A stretch of 64,000 nucleotides of DNA from Rhodobacterales bacterium RIFCSPHIGHO2_02_FULL_62_130 (GTDB lineage: Bacteria > Pseudomonadota > Alphaproteobacteria > Rhodobacterales > Rhodobacteraceae), in NCBI GenBank assembly GCA_001828855.1, contig MHZT01000051.1, positions 236,574-300,573 on the forward strand, written 5' to 3'. The notes under the pieces are model-generated. The model made no database searches. It saw nothing but the letters and a program-made list of their open reading frames with translations, and was not told the DNA's origin. A program made the position numbers and the translations under genes. Numbering within the stretch: position 1 is the first letter of the stretch; each line of letters opens with the position of its first letter. Positions 1 through 9,859 of this stretch are shown in pieces.

Positions 1-2153
1 ATGACACGCAGTTGCGGAACCTTGCCGAGCGGCTGGTTTATCTGCGTGAATTCGAGGCGCGGCGCACGGCGATTCTGTCCTCGATCACCGAGCAGGGCAA
101 GATGACGGATGCGCTGGCGACGTCGTTGGCCAAGGCCGCCACCAAGGCCGAGCTTGAGGATATCTACCTGCCCTACAAGCCGAAACGCCGCACCCGCGCG
201 ATGATTGCGCGCGAAAACGGGCTGGAGCCGCTGGCGCAGGCGATTCTGGCGGATCATGGCGTTGATCCGGCGGTACTGGCGGTCAGCTTCATCACCGAGG
301 CCGTGCTGGATGTGAAATCCGCGCTGGAGGGCGCGCGCGATATCGTGGCCGAGGGGTTGGCCGAGGATGCCGCCCTGCTGGGCCGGTTGCGCGCCCATAT
401 GAAGCAGGTCGCGCGGCTGTCGGCCAAGGTGGTGGCGGGCAAAGAGGCCGAGGGCGCGAAGTTCTCGGATTACTTCGCCCATTCCGAACCGTGGCATGCC
501 GCGCCCTCGCACCGTGTGCTGGCGATGTTGCGCGGGCAGAACGAGGGTTTTCTGGCGGTGGATCTTGAGATCGACCCCGATGCGCCCAAAGGCGACAGCC
601 CGGCCGAGCGGGCCTGTGCTGCGGCCATCGGCGTGGCGGGGCGGGGCGCGGGCGATGTCTGGCTGCGCGAGGCAGCGGCGTGGACGTGGCGGGTAAAGCT
701 GCGCACCTCGCTGACGCTGGATCTGATGGCCGAACTGCGCGAGCGGTCCGAGGCCGAGGCGATCAACGTTTTCGCGCGCAATCTGAAGGACTTGCTGCTG
801 GCGGCCCCAGCGGGGGGCAAAGCCACGATGGGGCTTGATCCGGGGATCAGAACGGGCGTGAAGGTGGCGGTGGTCGATGCCACGGGCAAGGTTCTGGCCA
901 CCGATACCGTCTATCCGTTCCAGCCGAAAAACGATCTGCGTGGCGCGCAGGTGGCGATTGCGCAGGCGATTGTGAAGCATGGGGTCAAGCTGATTTCTAT
1001 CGGCAACGGCACCGCCAGCCGCGAAACCGAAAAGATGGTGGCCGATCTTCTGGCGCATCTGCCGGGGGAAAAGCCGGTCAAGGTGATTGTGTCGGAGGCG
1101 GGGGCCTCGGTCTATTCGGCGTCGGAACTGGCGGCGCGCGAATTCCCCGATCTGGATGTGTCGCTGCGGGGTGCGGTGTCGATTGCACGCCGCCTGCAAG
1201 ACCCGCTGGCGGAACTGGTCAAGATCGAACCGAAGTCGATCGGCGTCGGGCAGTATCAGCATGACGTCGACCAGCACCGGCTTGGCCGCAGCCTTGAGGC
1301 GGTGGTGGAAGACGCGGTGAACGCGGTAGGCGTGGACGTGAACACCGCCTCGGCCCCCTTGTTGGCGCGGGTGTCGGGCGTGGGGCCGGGGCTGGCCGAG
1401 GCGATTGTGGCGCATCGCGACGCCAATGGCCCCTTCTCCACACGGCGCGAGTTGCTGAAAGTTGCGCGGCTGGGACCGAAGGCCTTTGAACAGGCGGCGG
1501 GGTTCTTGCGGATCACGGGTGGCAAGGAACCGCTGGACGCCTCGTCCGTCCATCCCGAAGCCTATGATGTGGCACGGAAAATTGTAGCCGCCTGTGGGCG
1601 GGATATCCGCGCGCTGATGGGCGATCCGGCCCCGCTGAAATCCATCGACGCGCGGGCCTTTGTCGATGACCGCTTCGGTCTGCTGACGGTGAAAGACATT
1701 CTGGCAGAACTGGAAAAGCCCGCCCGCGACCCGCGCCCCAGCTTCAGGACCGCCACTTTTGCCGACGGGGTTGAAGATATCAAAGACCTGAAGCCGGGGA
1801 TGCTGCTGGAAGGCACCGTCACCAACGTCGCAGCCTTTGGTGCCTTTGTGGACATCGGCGTGCATCAGGACGGTCTGGTGCATGTCAGCCAGTTGGCAGA
1901 CAAATTCGTCCGCGACCCGCATGAGGTGGTGAAGGCGGGCGATGTGGTCAAGGTGCGCGTGGTCGAGGTCGATGTGCAGAAAAAACGCATCGCGCTGACC
2001 ATGAAGAAAGACTCGGGCGAGGCGCGCGAACAGGCCCGCGAACGCCACACCCCGCCGCCACAAAAAGGCCGCCCCGGACCCAGCAGCGCAGGCCCGACAG
2101 GCGCAAGCAGCAACGCCTTCGCGGACGCGCTGAAAGGCAAATTCTCGCGCTAA
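1..2153 (+). CDS. tex: Tex family RNA-binding transcription accessory protein (5' partial)
   Basis: This is a cytoplasmic S1-domain RNA-binding protein of the Tex family, linked in other bacteria to transcription and RNA handling. The reading frame is open at base 3 and enters from outside the window, so roughly the first 50-60 residues of a ~770-residue protein are missing; a TTG at base 12 is internal, not the start. Visible parts are the Tex N-terminal helical region, a YqgF/RNase H-like fold starting near GLDPGIRTG (about residue 275 of the visible part), helix-hairpin-helix repeats around [15 protein letters not shown], and a C-terminal S1 domain ([16 protein letters not shown]...DGLVHVSQ) followed by a basic, disordered tail. 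A palindromic repeat follows the stop. Confidence 0.95.
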   Translation, partial: DTQLRNLAERLVYLREFEARRTAILSSITEQGKMTDALATSLAKAATKAELEDIYLPYKPKRRTRAMIARENGLEPLAQAILADHGVDPAVLAVSFITEAVLDVKSALEGARDIVAEGLAEDAALLGRLRAHMKQVARLSAKVVAGKEAEGAKFSDYFAHSEPWHAAPSHRVLAMLRGQNEGFLAVDLEIDPDAPKGDSPAERACAAAIGVAGRGAGDVWLREAAAWTWRVKLRTSLTLDLMAELRERSEAEAINVFARNLKDLLLAAPAGGKATMGLDPGIRTGVKVAVVDATGKVLATDTVYPFQPKNDLRGAQVAIAQAIVKHGVKLISIGNGTASRETEKMVADLLAHLPGEKPVKVIVSEAGASVYSASELAAREFPDLDVSLRGAVSIARRLQDPLAELVKIEPKSIGVGQYQHDVDQHRLGRSLEAVVEDAVNAVGVDVNTASAPLLARVSGVGPGLAEAIVAHRDANGPFSTRRELLKVARLGPKAFEQAAGFLRITGGKEPLDASSVHPEAYDVARKIVAACGRDIRALMGDPAPLKSIDARAFVDDRFGLLTVKDILAELEKPARDPRPSFRTATFADGVEDIKDLKPGMLLEGTVTNVAAFGAFVDIGVHQDGLVHVSQLADKFVRDPHEVVKAGDVVKVRVVEVDVQKKRIALTMKKDSGEAREQARERHTPPPQKGRPGPSSAGPTGASSNAFADALKGKFSR

Positions 2154-2161
2154 AGCCCTTT

Positions 2162-2240
2162 CATCTGTTCCTAAATATCCCCGCCGGAGGCTTCCGCCAT
2201 AGGCCCAAGGAGCCTCCGGCGGGAGTATTAGGCCAAGATG
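2162..2240. repeat. Long palindromic element (CCGCCGGAGGC family), copy 1
   Basis: This imperfect inverted repeat lies between the convergent genes tex and 2268-2699. The arms centre on CCGCCGGAGGC and GCCTCCGGCGG and end in CATCT / AAGATG. Related copies lie near 13790, 15638, 19843 and 37270. It probably acts as a bidirectional terminator or REP-type element. Confidence 0.75.
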
Positions 2241-2251
2241 ATGCGGCGAGG

Positions 2252-2278
2252 GTAGGGTGCGTGCTTGTCACGCACCTT
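2252..2278. repeat. Short GGTGCGTG hairpin repeat, copy 1
   Basis: GTAGGGTGCGTG-CTTGT-CACGCACC forms an 8-bp stem. It overlaps the 3' end of the gene ending at 2268. The same loop is found in the inverted copy at 19805-19831. Confidence 0.7.
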
Positions 2279-2699
2279 GCAGGGCAAAAGCCGCGGGGCA
2301 AAGCCTGCCCAGCACTGCGCGCAGGGTGGTAATCAGCGCCGCCCCAAAACTGACCGCCAGTTCGTGATCCATCAGCCATGCGGTCAACCCGCCTGCGGCC
2401 AGACCCAGCGCCAGCGCGGGACACCAGCCGAACCAGCCGCGATCCATCAGCGCGGCCACAATCGGTCCTGCCAGCACAAGGCCCAGCCAGCTGAGAACCG
2501 GCGACATCAGCAGCAGCACAGTCGCGGCCCAGAGCATCATCCCGCCCGATCCCAGCGCCACTGTGCCGAATAGCCATTGCAGGGCCATCGCCACAAGGGC
2601 CACGGCTGACGGCAGCAGCCATACGATCAGCAGCGCCTTCAGCAGACCCGCAAAGCCAAGCATCCGATAGCCATCGCGGGCGGAAAACAGCAGGCTCAT
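2268..2699 (-). CDS. Small multi-pass membrane protein, function unknown
   Basis: The product is 143 residues and mostly hydrophobic, with about four predicted membrane segments (LLKALLIVWLLPSAVALV; MMLWAATVLLLMSPVLSWLGLVLAG; ALALGLAAGGLTAWL; a C-terminal segment). The ATG at 2699 overlaps the tldD stop as ATGA, so the gene is translationally coupled to tldD; a longer upstream frame into tldD is unlikely. Its C-terminal codons lie inside a short hairpin repeat (2252-2278). No family is recognised. The context suggests co-expression with TldD, not a known shared function. Confidence 0.7.
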   Translation of the reverse strand: MSLLFSARDGYRMLGFAGLLKALLIVWLLPSAVALVAMALQWLFGTVALGSGGMMLWAATVLLLMSPVLSWLGLVLAGPIVAALMDRGWFGWCPALALGLAAGGLTAWLMDHELAVSFGAALITTLRAVLGRLCPAAFALQGA

Positions 2700-4117
2700 G
2701 CCGCCGAACCGCCCACGGTCAGCCCGCCGATCAGCAGCGTCGGTTGCCCGACCCCCACCGGCACCCATTGCCCTGCCTTGCCGCAATTGCCGATGCCGGG
2801 GTCCAGCGCCAGATCGTTGCCGATGGCGCGGATCTGCTTTAGCGCGGTGGCCCCGTCGCCGATCAGGGTCGCACCCTTCACCGCCTCGCCCACCACGCCG
2901 TTACGGACGCGGTAGGCTTCGGTGCAGGAGAACACGAATTTTCCATTGGTGATATCGACCTGACCGCCGCCAAAGCCCACGGCATAGATGCCGTCTTTCA
3001 GGGATGCCACGATGCCCGCAGGATCATCCTGACCCGACAGCATATAGGTGTTGGTCATGCGCGGCATCGGGATATGGGCGTAAGATTCGCGCCGCCCGTT
3101 CCCCGTCGCCGCCACCCCCATCAGCCGCGCGTTCTGCCGATCCTGCATATAGCCCACAAGGCGGCCATCCTCGATCAGCACATTGCGCGCCGAGGGTGTG
3201 CCCTCGTCATCCACCGAGATCGAGCCGCGCCGGTCGGGGATGGTGCCATCGTCCAGCACCGTCACGCCCTTGGCCGCGATCATCTGCCCCATAAGCCCTG
3301 CGAAGGCCGAGGTTTTCTTGCGGTTGAAGTCGCCCTCCAGCCCGTGACCAATTGCCTCATGCAGCAAGATCCCCGGCCAGCCCGGCCCCAGCACCACATC
3401 CATCACGCCCGCAGGTGCTGGCACAGCGTCAAGATTCACCAGCGCGATTCGCAGCGCCTCGCGCAGCAGGGGCTGCCAGTGCGACGGCTCCATCAGACGC
3501 GACAGGCCAAAGCGCCCGCCGCCGCCCATGCCGCCCTGTTCGCGCCGCCCGTTCTGTTCCACGATCACCGAGACGTTGATCCGCGCCATCGGCCGGATGT
3601 CCGACAGGCGCAGACCTTCGGGGCGCAGGATTTCCACCTCTTGCAGACCCGCCGCGATGGTGGCCGAGACCTGCACCACGCGGGGATCAAGGCTGCGGCC
3701 ATAGGCGTCGATCTCTTTCAGCAGGTCGATCTTGCCTGCGAATGTGGCATCCGCCATCGGATCGCGGTCGCCATAAAGCCGGATGTTGGTGCCTTTGGGG
3801 GGCGGGGCCATGGTGCCGCCGCCATCGCCCACCGCAAGACGCGCGGTTTCCGACGCACGGATCAGCGCGGATTCCGAGATTTCGGTGGAATGGGCATAGC
3901 CCGCCACCTCGCCGCGCACCGCGCGCAGGCCAAAGCCCTCGGAGGCGTCATAGCTGGCGGTCTTGATCCGGCCATCATCCAGAACAATGGCTTCTGAACG
4001 CTTGCGTTCCAGAAAAAGTTCACCGTCATCCGCCCCCGCCGTGGCCGCGCGCAGGGTTGCAAGGGCGGTTGCTTCGTCCAGAAGGGTGTCGAAGGGGCGG
4101 AAGGGGGCGTCGCTCAT
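2696..4117 (-). CDS. tldD: Metalloprotease TldD
   Basis: TldD is one half of the cytoplasmic TldD/TldE (PmbA) zinc protease, known from microcin B17 and CcdA processing. The 473-residue length is typical. The zinc motif HEAIGHGLEGD is visible at residues 253-263, and further conserved TldD blocks (SVDDEGTPS, GYMQDRQNARLMG, and a C-terminal FSCTEAYRVRNG) are intact. The stop overlaps the start of the downstream membrane-protein gene. TldE is not in this window. An FNR-type box lies 24-37 bp upstream of the start, but it more probably belongs to the divergent oxidase operon. Confidence 0.95.
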   Translation of the reverse strand: MSDAPFRPFDTLLDEATALATLRAATAGADDGELFLERKRSEAIVLDDGRIKTASYDASEGFGLRAVRGEVAGYAHSTEISESALIRASETARLAVGDGGGTMAPPPKGTNIRLYGDRDPMADATFAGKIDLLKEIDAYGRSLDPRVVQVSATIAAGLQEVEILRPEGLRLSDIRPMARINVSVIVEQNGRREQGGMGGGGRFGLSRLMEPSHWQPLLREALRIALVNLDAVPAPAGVMDVVLGPGWPGILLHEAIGHGLEGDFNRKKTSAFAGLMGQMIAAKGVTVLDDGTIPDRRGSISVDDEGTPSARNVLIEDGRLVGYMQDRQNARLMGVAATGNGRRESYAHIPMPRMTNTYMLSGQDDPAGIVASLKDGIYAVGFGGGQVDITNGKFVFSCTEAYRVRNGVVGEAVKGATLIGDGATALKQIRAIGNDLALDPGIGNCGKAGQWVPVGVGQPTLLIGGLTVGGSAA

Positions 4118-4140
4118 GGGGAAATTCCTTGGCCTTGGCC

Positions 4141-4154
4141 TTGATTTGGATCAA
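4141..4154. promoter_or_regulatory. FNR/FnrL-type binding box upstream of ctaC
   Basis: TTGATTTGGATCAA is a perfect match to the TTGAT-N4-ATCAA consensus for FNR/FnrL. It lies in the 182-bp divergent spacer between tldD and ctaC. A possible -10 (TAATAT, 4199-4204) downstream would place the box centre about 60 bp before a ctaC start site; that promoter is tentative. A second perfect box precedes ctaD (47382-47395). Confidence 0.7.
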
Positions 4155-4299
4155 TCGGCGCTGCTATGCCGCAACAGTTTCTCTTGTCGTCACGGCCCTA
4201 ATATGGTTTCACGGCATGCAGAAACAACGGGATTCTGCCCGACACTTGGGCATGGTCGAAAAGGCGGCATGAAAGCCGCCCTCTGAACGGGAAGAAAAC

Positions 4300-5130
4300 A
4301 TGCGTCTTTTGACCTCTCTCAACGGTCTTGCCGCCGCCGGTCTTGGTCTTCTGCTGCCGGGTGCTGCCTTGGCTCAGGCTTTGGAAACCGTGGGCGCGCC
4401 TGTGCCAGCCGGAACCGAACACCAGCCCGCCGGGACCGAGATTGCCCGCGATCTGCAATGGCTGGATCACACCATCCTGATCATCATCACCGCCATCGTC
4501 ATTTTCGTGACGCTGCTTTTGCTGATCGTGATCGTGCGCTTCAACGCCAAGGCCAACCCCAAGCCTGCGACCTTCACCCATAACTCGCCGCTGGAAATCG
4601 CTTGGACGATCATTCCGATCCTGATCCTTGTGTTCATCGGGTCGTTCTCGCTGCCCGCGCTGTTCAAGCAGCAGGAAATTCCGGTGGCAGACATCACCAT
4701 CAAGGCGACCGGCAACCAGTGGTTCTGGAGTTATGAATACGTCGATCAGGACGTGGCCTTCGATGCGTTCAAGCTGGAAAAAGACCAGTTGGTTGCAGCG
4801 GGCTACCGTGAGGAAGACTATCTGCTGGCCACCGACAACGCGGTTGTGATCCCGGTGGGCAAGACCATCGTTGTTCAGGTTACGGCGGCCGATGTGATCC
4901 ACGCCTGGGCTATGCCCGCTTTCGGTGTGATGCAGTCGGGCGTTCCGGGCCGTCTGGGCCAGTTGTGGTTCACAGCCGAGCGCGAAGGCATCTATTTCGG
5001 CCAATGCACCACCCTGTGCGGCAAGGACCACGCCTATATGCCGATCACGGTCAAGGTTGTCAGCCAAGAGGCTTATGACAAGTGGTTGGCTGGTGCCAAG
5101 ACCGGGAACCTGCAACTCGCCTCGAACTGA
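4300..5130 (+). CDS. ctaC: aa3-type cytochrome c oxidase subunit II
   Basis: This is the CuA-bearing subunit of the proton-pumping terminal oxidase, anchored in the inner membrane with its CuA domain in the periplasm. The 276-residue protein has a signal peptide (cleavage near ALAQA), two membrane helices (about 57-80 and 105-130) and the CuA domain with ligands H201, C236, C240, H244 and M247. Between the cysteines the sequence is C-T-T-L-C, not C-x-E-x-C, so the glutamate that normally also ligates the interfacial Mg/Mn is a threonine (T238). Q-W-F-W near 140 is the aromatic electron-entry patch. It heads the ctaC-ctaB-ctaG-ctaE cluster; subunit I is at 45609-47279. Confidence 0.96.
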   Translation: MRLLTSLNGLAAAGLGLLLPGAALAQALETVGAPVPAGTEHQPAGTEIARDLQWLDHTILIIITAIVIFVTLLLLIVIVRFNAKANPKPATFTHNSPLEIAWTIIPILILVFIGSFSLPALFKQQEIPVADITIKATGNQWFWSYEYVDQDVAFDAFKLEKDQLVAAGYREEDYLLATDNAVVIPVGKTIVVQVTAADVIHAWAMPAFGVMQSGVPGRLGQLWFTAEREGIYFGQCTTLCGKDHAYMPITVKVVSQEAYDKWLAGAKTGNLQLASN

Positions 5131-5157
5131 GGCCGGGTTTCGGATTGAAAGACACCG

Positions 5158-5177
5158 ATGGCCCCTGCGGGGGCCAT
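5158..5177 (+). promoter_or_regulatory. Intercistronic stem-loop between ctaC and ctaB
   Basis: ATGGCCCC-TGCG-GGGGCCAT is a perfect 8-bp stem with a 4-base loop, 27 bases after the ctaC stop. There is no T-run after it, so it is more likely an mRNA-stabilising or processing hairpin, or a leaky terminator, than a full terminator. Confidence 0.5.
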
Positions 5178-5202
5178 TGCATCTTGGAAAGAGTGGCAGC
5201 GC

Positions 5203-6135
5203 ATGGCCGATATCCGGTCCTTTGAAAACACACCCGAAGCGGGCTTCGGCGATTTCGTGCAGCTTTTGAAGCCGCGCGTGATGTCGCTGGTTGTGTTCAC
5301 GGCCTTGGTTGGCCTGTTGGTCGCGCCGAACAGTTTGCATCCTGTCGAAGCTTTCGCGGCAATCCTGTTCATCGCCTTGGGGGCTGGGGCCTCTGGCTCG
5401 CTTAACATGTGGTGGGACGCCGATATCGACGTGATCATGCGCCGCACCCAAAGCCGCCCCGTGCCGTCGGGCATGGTGACGGCAGGTGAGGCTTTGGCCG
5501 TTGGTCTGGCGCTGTCGGGTATTTCGGTGGTGATGCTGTGGCTGTCCACCAATGCGCTGGCGGCGGGGCTGCTGGCCTTTACGATTTTCTTCTATGCCGT
5601 GGTCTATTCGATGTGGCTGAAACGGTCCACGCCACAGAATATCGTGATCGGCGGCGCTGCGGGGGCGTTTCCGCCCATGATCGGCTGGGTCGCGGCCACG
5701 GGGTCGATCTCGGTCGAGGCGGTGCTGATGTTCATGCTGATCTTCATGTGGACGCCGCCGCATTTCTGGGCCTTGGCGCTGTTCATGAAGGAAGACTACC
5801 ACGCGGCGGGCGTGCCGATGCTGACCGTGACGCATGGCCGCAAATCGACGCGCAAGCATATTCTGGTTTATACCATCCTGCTGGTGCCGTTCGCGCTGGC
5901 CACGGCGTTTACCTCGATCGGCGGGCCGGTCTATCTGGCGGTGTCGCTGCTGCTGAACGCGGAATTCCTGCGCGGTGCGTGGCGGATCTGGCGGCGGGAC
6001 GAGGCGCAGGCAGAGGCCGATAAATATTCGGTCGAAAAGTCTGTGTTCCGCTTCTCGCTGATCTATCTGTTCCTGCACTTTGGTGCGCTTCTGGTTGAAG
6101 TGGCGCTTAAACCTTATGGTCTGGGGGGCTGGTAA
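5203..6135 (+). CDS. ctaB: Heme O synthase (protoheme IX farnesyltransferase)
   Basis: CtaB transfers a farnesyl group to heme b, making heme O, the precursor of heme A for the aa3 oxidase. The 310-residue UbiA-family membrane protein begins at ATG 5203 ([14 protein letters not shown]). An in-frame ATG at 5158 sits inside a hairpin and is not favoured. The first aspartate-rich motif is NMWWDADID with [12 protein letters not shown], and the second region is around [14 protein letters not shown]. About nine membrane segments are visible. It lies between ctaC and the small coxF-like gene and ends 1 base before the next ATG, which supports operon expression. Confidence 0.95.
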   Translation: MADIRSFENTPEAGFGDFVQLLKPRVMSLVVFTALVGLLVAPNSLHPVEAFAAILFIALGAGASGSLNMWWDADIDVIMRRTQSRPVPSGMVTAGEALAVGLALSGISVVMLWLSTNALAAGLLAFTIFFYAVVYSMWLKRSTPQNIVIGGAAGAFPPMIGWVAATGSISVEAVLMFMLIFMWTPPHFWALALFMKEDYHAAGVPMLTVTHGRKSTRKHILVYTILLVPFALATAFTSIGGPVYLAVSLLLNAEFLRGAWRIWRRDEAQAEADKYSVEKSVFRFSLIYLFLHFGALLVEVALKPYGLGGW

Positions 6136-6136
6136 G

Positions 6137-6331
6137 ATGGCGTTCCGTCCCGAGCATGAAATCTATCGCCGCCGCTTCTCGCGCAATCTTGGCGTGGGGC
6201 TGGTGCTGGTGGCCTTTGTCGCGCTGGTCTTTGCGCTGACGGTGGTGAAGGTGACGCGCGGCGACACCATGCATTCCAATGATATTCCCGATGGTACCGT
6301 GGCGATTGTTCCGCAGGAGCCGACAGAATGA
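6137..6331 (+). CDS. Small single-helix oxidase-associated protein (CoxF-like)
   Basis: The product is 64 residues. A basic N-terminus ([14 protein letters not shown]) is followed by one membrane helix ([20 protein letters not shown]) and a short periplasmic tail. The start at 6137 directly follows the ctaB stop, and the end overlaps ctaG as ATGA, so it is coupled to both. Small proteins at this site in alphaproteobacterial cox operons are annotated CoxF or hypothetical. A role in oxidase assembly is inferred from position only. Confidence 0.75.
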   Translation: MAFRPEHEIYRRRFSRNLGVGLVLVAFVALVFALTVVKVTRGDTMHSNDIPDGTVAIVPQEPTE

Positions 6332-6897
6332 CCCCGCAGAAAAAGACCGGTCTGGCCTTGGTGGGTGTGGCGGCGCTGATGCTCAGCCTGTCCTTTGCGG
6401 CTGTGCCGTTTTATGACTGGTTCTGCCGCGTGACGGGCTATGCAGGCACGGTTGCCGTGGCCGATCAGGGGGCCGATACCGTGCTGGAGCGCACGATGGA
6501 TATCCGGTTCGACGCTTCGCTTGAGGCGGGGATGCCGTGGGAGTTCAAGCCGCAAGTCCACAAGATGACGATCAAGATCGGTGAAACCGGCCTTGCCTTT
6601 TATGAAGCCTATAACCCGACCGACCGCGTGATCGCAGGCACTGCCAGCTATAACGTGATGCCCGATCTGGCGGGGGGCTATTTTACCAAGATCGAGTGTT
6701 TCTGCTTTACCGAGCAGGTCTTGCAACCCGGTGAGCGGGTGATCATGCCGGTGTCGTTCTATGTCGATCCGTCGATTGTGGATGACCCAGAGGCCGGTTT
6801 GATCAAAGAAATCACGCTGTCTTACACTTTCCATGAAACCGCGCTTCCGGAACAGCAGGCGGCCCTTGCCGCAGCCCCCGCGAAGCCGATAAACTAA
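6328..6897 (+). CDS. ctaG: Cytochrome c oxidase assembly protein CtaG/Cox11
   Basis: CtaG/Cox11 is the copper chaperone that helps build the CuB site of subunit I. The 189-residue protein has one N-terminal membrane helix ([22 protein letters not shown]) and a periplasmic immunoglobulin-like domain with the copper-binding CFCF motif in [10 protein letters not shown], plus a conserved C near the helix ([10 protein letters not shown]). It overlaps the preceding small gene by 4 bases and is followed by ctaE after 27 bases. This is the standard alphaproteobacterial order. Confidence 0.95.
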   Translation: MTPQKKTGLALVGVAALMLSLSFAAVPFYDWFCRVTGYAGTVAVADQGADTVLERTMDIRFDASLEAGMPWEFKPQVHKMTIKIGETGLAFYEAYNPTDRVIAGTASYNVMPDLAGGYFTKIECFCFTEQVLQPGERVIMPVSFYVDPSIVDDPEAGLIKEITLSYTFHETALPEQQAALAAAPAKPIN

Positions 6898-6924
6898 AAC
6901 GACAAGAAACGAGGGAACCCGACC

Positions 6925-7728
6925 ATGGCCCACGCCAAGAACCACGACTACCACATCCTGCCGCCGTCGATCTGGCCGTTCTTCGGGGCTGTCAGCGCCT
7001 TTATCATGCTGTTCGGCTCGGTGCTCTGGATGCACGGCTCTGGCCCGTGGATGGGCCTGATCGGCCTTGCAGGGGTGCTTTACACCATGTTCGCGTGGTG
7101 GTCCGAAGTGGTCCACGAGGCGCAGACCGGCGATCATACTCCGGTCGTCCGCATCGGCCTGCGCTATGGCTTCATCATGTTCATCATGTCGGAAGTCATG
7201 TTCTTCTCGGCATGGTTCTGGACCTTCTTCAAGCATGCGATGTATCCGATGGGGCCGATGTCGCCGCTGGTGGATGGCGTGTGGCCGCCCGAAGGCATCA
7301 CCACCTTTGACCCGTGGCACCTGCCGCTGATCAACACGCTGATCCTGCTGTCGTCGGGCTGTGCTGCAACCTGGGCGCACCATGCGCTTGTGCATGACAA
7401 CAACAACCGCCGCGACATCAAGAACGGTCTGATTCTGGCGATTGCCCTTGGCGCGCTGTTCACCTTCTTCCAGATCTACGAATACAGCCACGCTGCCTTT
7501 GGCTTTGCTGGCAACATCTATGGCGCGTCCTTCTTCATGGCGACCGGCTTTCACGGTTTCCACGTTCTGATCGGCACGATCTTCCTGTTGGTCTGCCTGA
7601 TCCGCGTCTACAAGGGCCACTTCACCGCCGAGCAGCATATCGGCTTTGAAGCCGCCGCTTGGTACTGGCACTTCGTGGATGTGGTCTGGCTGTTCCTGTT
7701 CGCCGCCGTCTACGTCTGGGGCCAATAA
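6925..7728 (+). CDS. ctaE: aa3-type cytochrome c oxidase subunit III
   Basis: Subunit III is an integral membrane protein with no metals that stabilises subunit I and supplies protons to the D pathway. The 267-residue, seven-helix form is complete. The family motif [14 protein letters not shown] is at the C-terminus and [13 protein letters not shown] at the N-terminus. A clear intrinsic terminator (7750-7780) follows 21 bases after the stop, so most transcription of the oxidase cluster may end here before SURF1. Confidence 0.96.
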   Translation: MAHAKNHDYHILPPSIWPFFGAVSAFIMLFGSVLWMHGSGPWMGLIGLAGVLYTMFAWWSEVVHEAQTGDHTPVVRIGLRYGFIMFIMSEVMFFSAWFWTFFKHAMYPMGPMSPLVDGVWPPEGITTFDPWHLPLINTLILLSSGCAATWAHHALVHDNNNRRDIKNGLILAIALGALFTFFQIYEYSHAAFGFAGNIYGASFFMATGFHGFHVLIGTIFLLVCLIRVYKGHFTAEQHIGFEAAAWYWHFVDVVWLFLFAAVYVWGQ

Positions 7729-7749
7729 GCCTTAGCCCATAAGACCAAT

Positions 7750-7780
7750 GCGCGGGCCTTTTGGCCCGCGCCTTTCGTTT
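7750..7780 (+). terminator. Intrinsic terminator after ctaE
   Basis: GCGCGGGCC-TTTT-GGCCCGCGC is a perfect 9-bp stem (7750-7771) followed by CTTTCGTTT. It lies between ctaE and the SURF1 gene, so SURF1 may be expressed by read-through. Confidence 0.8.
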
Positions 7781-7792
7781 CAAGGTATGGCA

Positions 7793-8464
7793 ATGAACGT
7801 CCGTCTGATCTCTGCGCTGCTGCTTGGTTTGGCGGGCGTGTCGCTGTTATGTGGCCTTGGGGTCTGGCAGGTGCAGCGGATGTATGAAAAGCGCGCGCAA
7901 CTGGACGAGATGACCGCAGGCATCAGCGTTCCCGCCGTTCCGGTTCCGCGTTTGCTTGATCCCGAGAAGGACCGCTACCGCCCCGTGACCGCCGAGGGTC
8001 GCTTTACCGGACAGCATCTTTATGTGCTGTCGGGCAAGCCGATGGTGGGGGCAGGGGTGCAGGTGGTGTCGGTGCTGGAAACCACCGACGGGCGGCGGTT
8101 GCTGGTCGATCGCGGCTTCCTTGCGGATGATGACAAGCACAAGCTGTTGACCGTCACCGATGTGAAGGTGTTGGGCAACCTGATGTGGCCGCGCGATTCC
8201 AACCAGTATACACCGCCCCCCGATCCCAAGACGGGGCTGTGGTTTGCGCGCGATGCAGAGGCGATGTCGGCGCTGCTGCAGACAGAGCCGACATTTATTG
8301 TCGCGCGTGAGCCAACTGGTGACGGGATCGAGGCGATGCCGATCCAGACTTCCTCTATTCCCAACGATCATTGGGGCTACGCAATCACATGGTTCCTGCT
8401 TGCACTTGTCTGGGCGGTGATGACAGCGGCTTTGGTGTGGCGTATCAGGCGGCAAAGGGCGTAA
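7793..8464 (+). CDS. surf1: SURF1 family cytochrome oxidase biogenesis protein
   Basis: SURF1/Shy1 proteins help insert heme a into oxidase subunit I. The 223-residue protein has an N-terminal helix (LISALLLGLAGVSLLCGLGVW), a periplasmic domain, and a C-terminal helix (HWGYAITWFLLALVWAVM) carrying the conserved HWxYAxTWF. ATG 7793 has an AAGG seven bases upstream; an in-frame ATG at 7787 lies too close to it. It is separated from ctaE by a terminator and followed by thrC 9 bases later. Confidence 0.9.
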   Translation: MNVRLISALLLGLAGVSLLCGLGVWQVQRMYEKRAQLDEMTAGISVPAVPVPRLLDPEKDRYRPVTAEGRFTGQHLYVLSGKPMVGAGVQVVSVLETTDGRRLLVDRGFLADDDKHKLLTVTDVKVLGNLMWPRDSNQYTPPPDPKTGLWFARDAEAMSALLQTEPTFIVAREPTGDGIEAMPIQTSSIPNDHWGYAITWFLLALVWAVMTAALVWRIRRQRA

Positions 8465-8473
8465 GGACGTAAC

Positions 8474-9859
8474 ATGCGGTATATCTCGACGCGGGGCGCG
8501 GCTCCGGTTCTGACTTTTGGCGAAGCGATGATGACGGGGCTGGCGCGCGACGGCGGGCTTTATGTGCCGGAGTCTGTGCCGGTGATGACGCAAGACCAGA
8601 TCGCGGCGCTGGCGGGTCTGTCCTATGAGGACATCGCCTTTCGCGTGATGCGTCCCTTCCTTGGCGATACCTTTGGTGATGATGAATTCCGTGGCCTGCT
8701 GGCACGCGCTTATGCGGGCTTCGGCCACGCCGCCCGCGCGCCTTTGGTGCAGCTTGGCCCGAACCATTTCCTGCTGGAACTGTTCCACGGCCCGACCTTG
8801 GCGTTCAAAGACTTTGCCATGCAGTTGATCGGCCAGATGATGCAGGCCGCACTTGCCAAGACGGGCGAGCGGATCACCATCGTGGGCGCGACCAGTGGCG
8901 ATACCGGATCGGCGGCGATGGAGGCGTTCCGGGGGCTGGCCAATGTGGATCTGTTTATCCTTTACCCGCACGGGCGGGTCAGTGATGTACAGCGCCGCCA
9001 GATGACGACGCCTGCCGAGGCGAACGTGCATGCCTTGGCGATGGATGGCGATTTTGATGATTGTCAGGCCCGCGTGAAGGATATGTTCAACGACTTCGCC
9101 TTCCGCGACGGGGTGCGTCTGGCGGGGGTGAACTCGATCAACTGGGCGCGGGTGCTGGCGCAGGTGGTCTATTACTTCTCCTCCGCTGTCAGCCTTGGCG
9201 CGCCGCATCGTCCGGTGTCCTTCACGGTGCCGACGGGGAATTTCGGTGATATTTTCGCAGGCTATATCGCCCGCAAGATGGGTCTGCCGATTGAAAAGCT
9301 GGTGATCGCCACCAACCAGAACGACATTCTGGACCGCGCGCTGAAGTCGGGGGCCTATGTCACCGACGGGGTGAAGCCGTCGATCAGCCCGTCGATGGAT
9401 ATTCAGGTTTCGTCGAATTTCGAACGCGCGCTGTTTGATGCCTATGGCCGCGACGGCGCTTCGGTGGCGGCGCTGATGGCCGAGCTGAAAACCGGCGGCT
9501 TCACGATTTCCCAAGGCGCGCTGCAATTCCTGCGCGAAACCTTCGCGTCGGGGCGTTGTTCCGAGGATGAAACCCGCGCGACGATCACCCAAGCCTTTGC
9601 CGAGACAGGTGAAATCCTGTGTCCGCATTCCGCCGTTGGTGTGAAGGTTGCGGCAGACCATCAGGGGGCGACCCCGATGATTACCCTTGCCACCGCGCAT
9701 CCGGCCAAGTTCCCCGATGCCGTGCAGGCCGCGATGGGGGTGCGCCCTGCATTGCCGCCGCGCATGGCCGATCTGTTTGACCGGCCCGAGCGTGTGACCC
9801 GCGTTCCGAATGATCTGGCCGAAATCCAAGCCCTTGTCCGCGAAAGGACCGCCCTTTGA
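8474..9859 (+). CDS. thrC: Threonine synthase
   Basis: ThrC converts O-phosphohomoserine to threonine with pyridoxal phosphate (fold type II). The 461-residue length fits the long, E. coli-like class. The N-terminal MRYISTRG and the PLP lysine K112 in LAFKDFAMQL are visible, as are the phosphate-binding GATSGDTGSAA and VPTGNFGDI. Its stop overlaps the TTG start of the M16 peptidase gene as TTGA. The thrC-M16 pairing downstream of the cox cluster is common in Rhodobacteraceae. Confidence 0.96.
   Translation: MRYISTRGAAPVLTFGEAMMTGLARDGGLYVPESVPVMTQDQIAALAGLSYEDIAFRVMRPFLGDTFGDDEFRGLLARAYAGFGHAARAPLVQLGPNHFLLELFHGPTLAFKDFAMQLIGQMMQAALAKTGERITIVGATSGDTGSAAMEAFRGLANVDLFILYPHGRVSDVQRRQMTTPAEANVHALAMDGDFDDCQARVKDMFNDFAFRDGVRLAGVNSINWARVLAQVVYYFSSAVSLGAPHRPVSFTVPTGNFGDIFAGYIARKMGLPIEKLVIATNQNDILDRALKSGAYVTDGVKPSISPSMDIQVSSNFERALFDAYGRDGASVAALMAELKTGGFTISQGALQFLRETFASGRCSEDETRATITQAFAETGEILCPHSAVGVKVAADHQGATPMITLATAHPAKFPDAVQAAMGVRPALPPRMADLFDRPERVTRVPNDLAEIQALVRERTAL

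Noticed and set aside
12..2153. TTG at base 12 as the true start of tex
   Set aside because: The frame is open to the window edge and the Tex N-terminus is incomplete, so the gene continues upstream.
4198..6078. Long minus-strand open frame (~626 codons) opposite ctaC-ctaB
   Set aside because: It is antisense to clearly conserved genes and its translation is His/Arg/Gln-rich low-complexity sequence, typical of mirror frames in GC-rich DNA.
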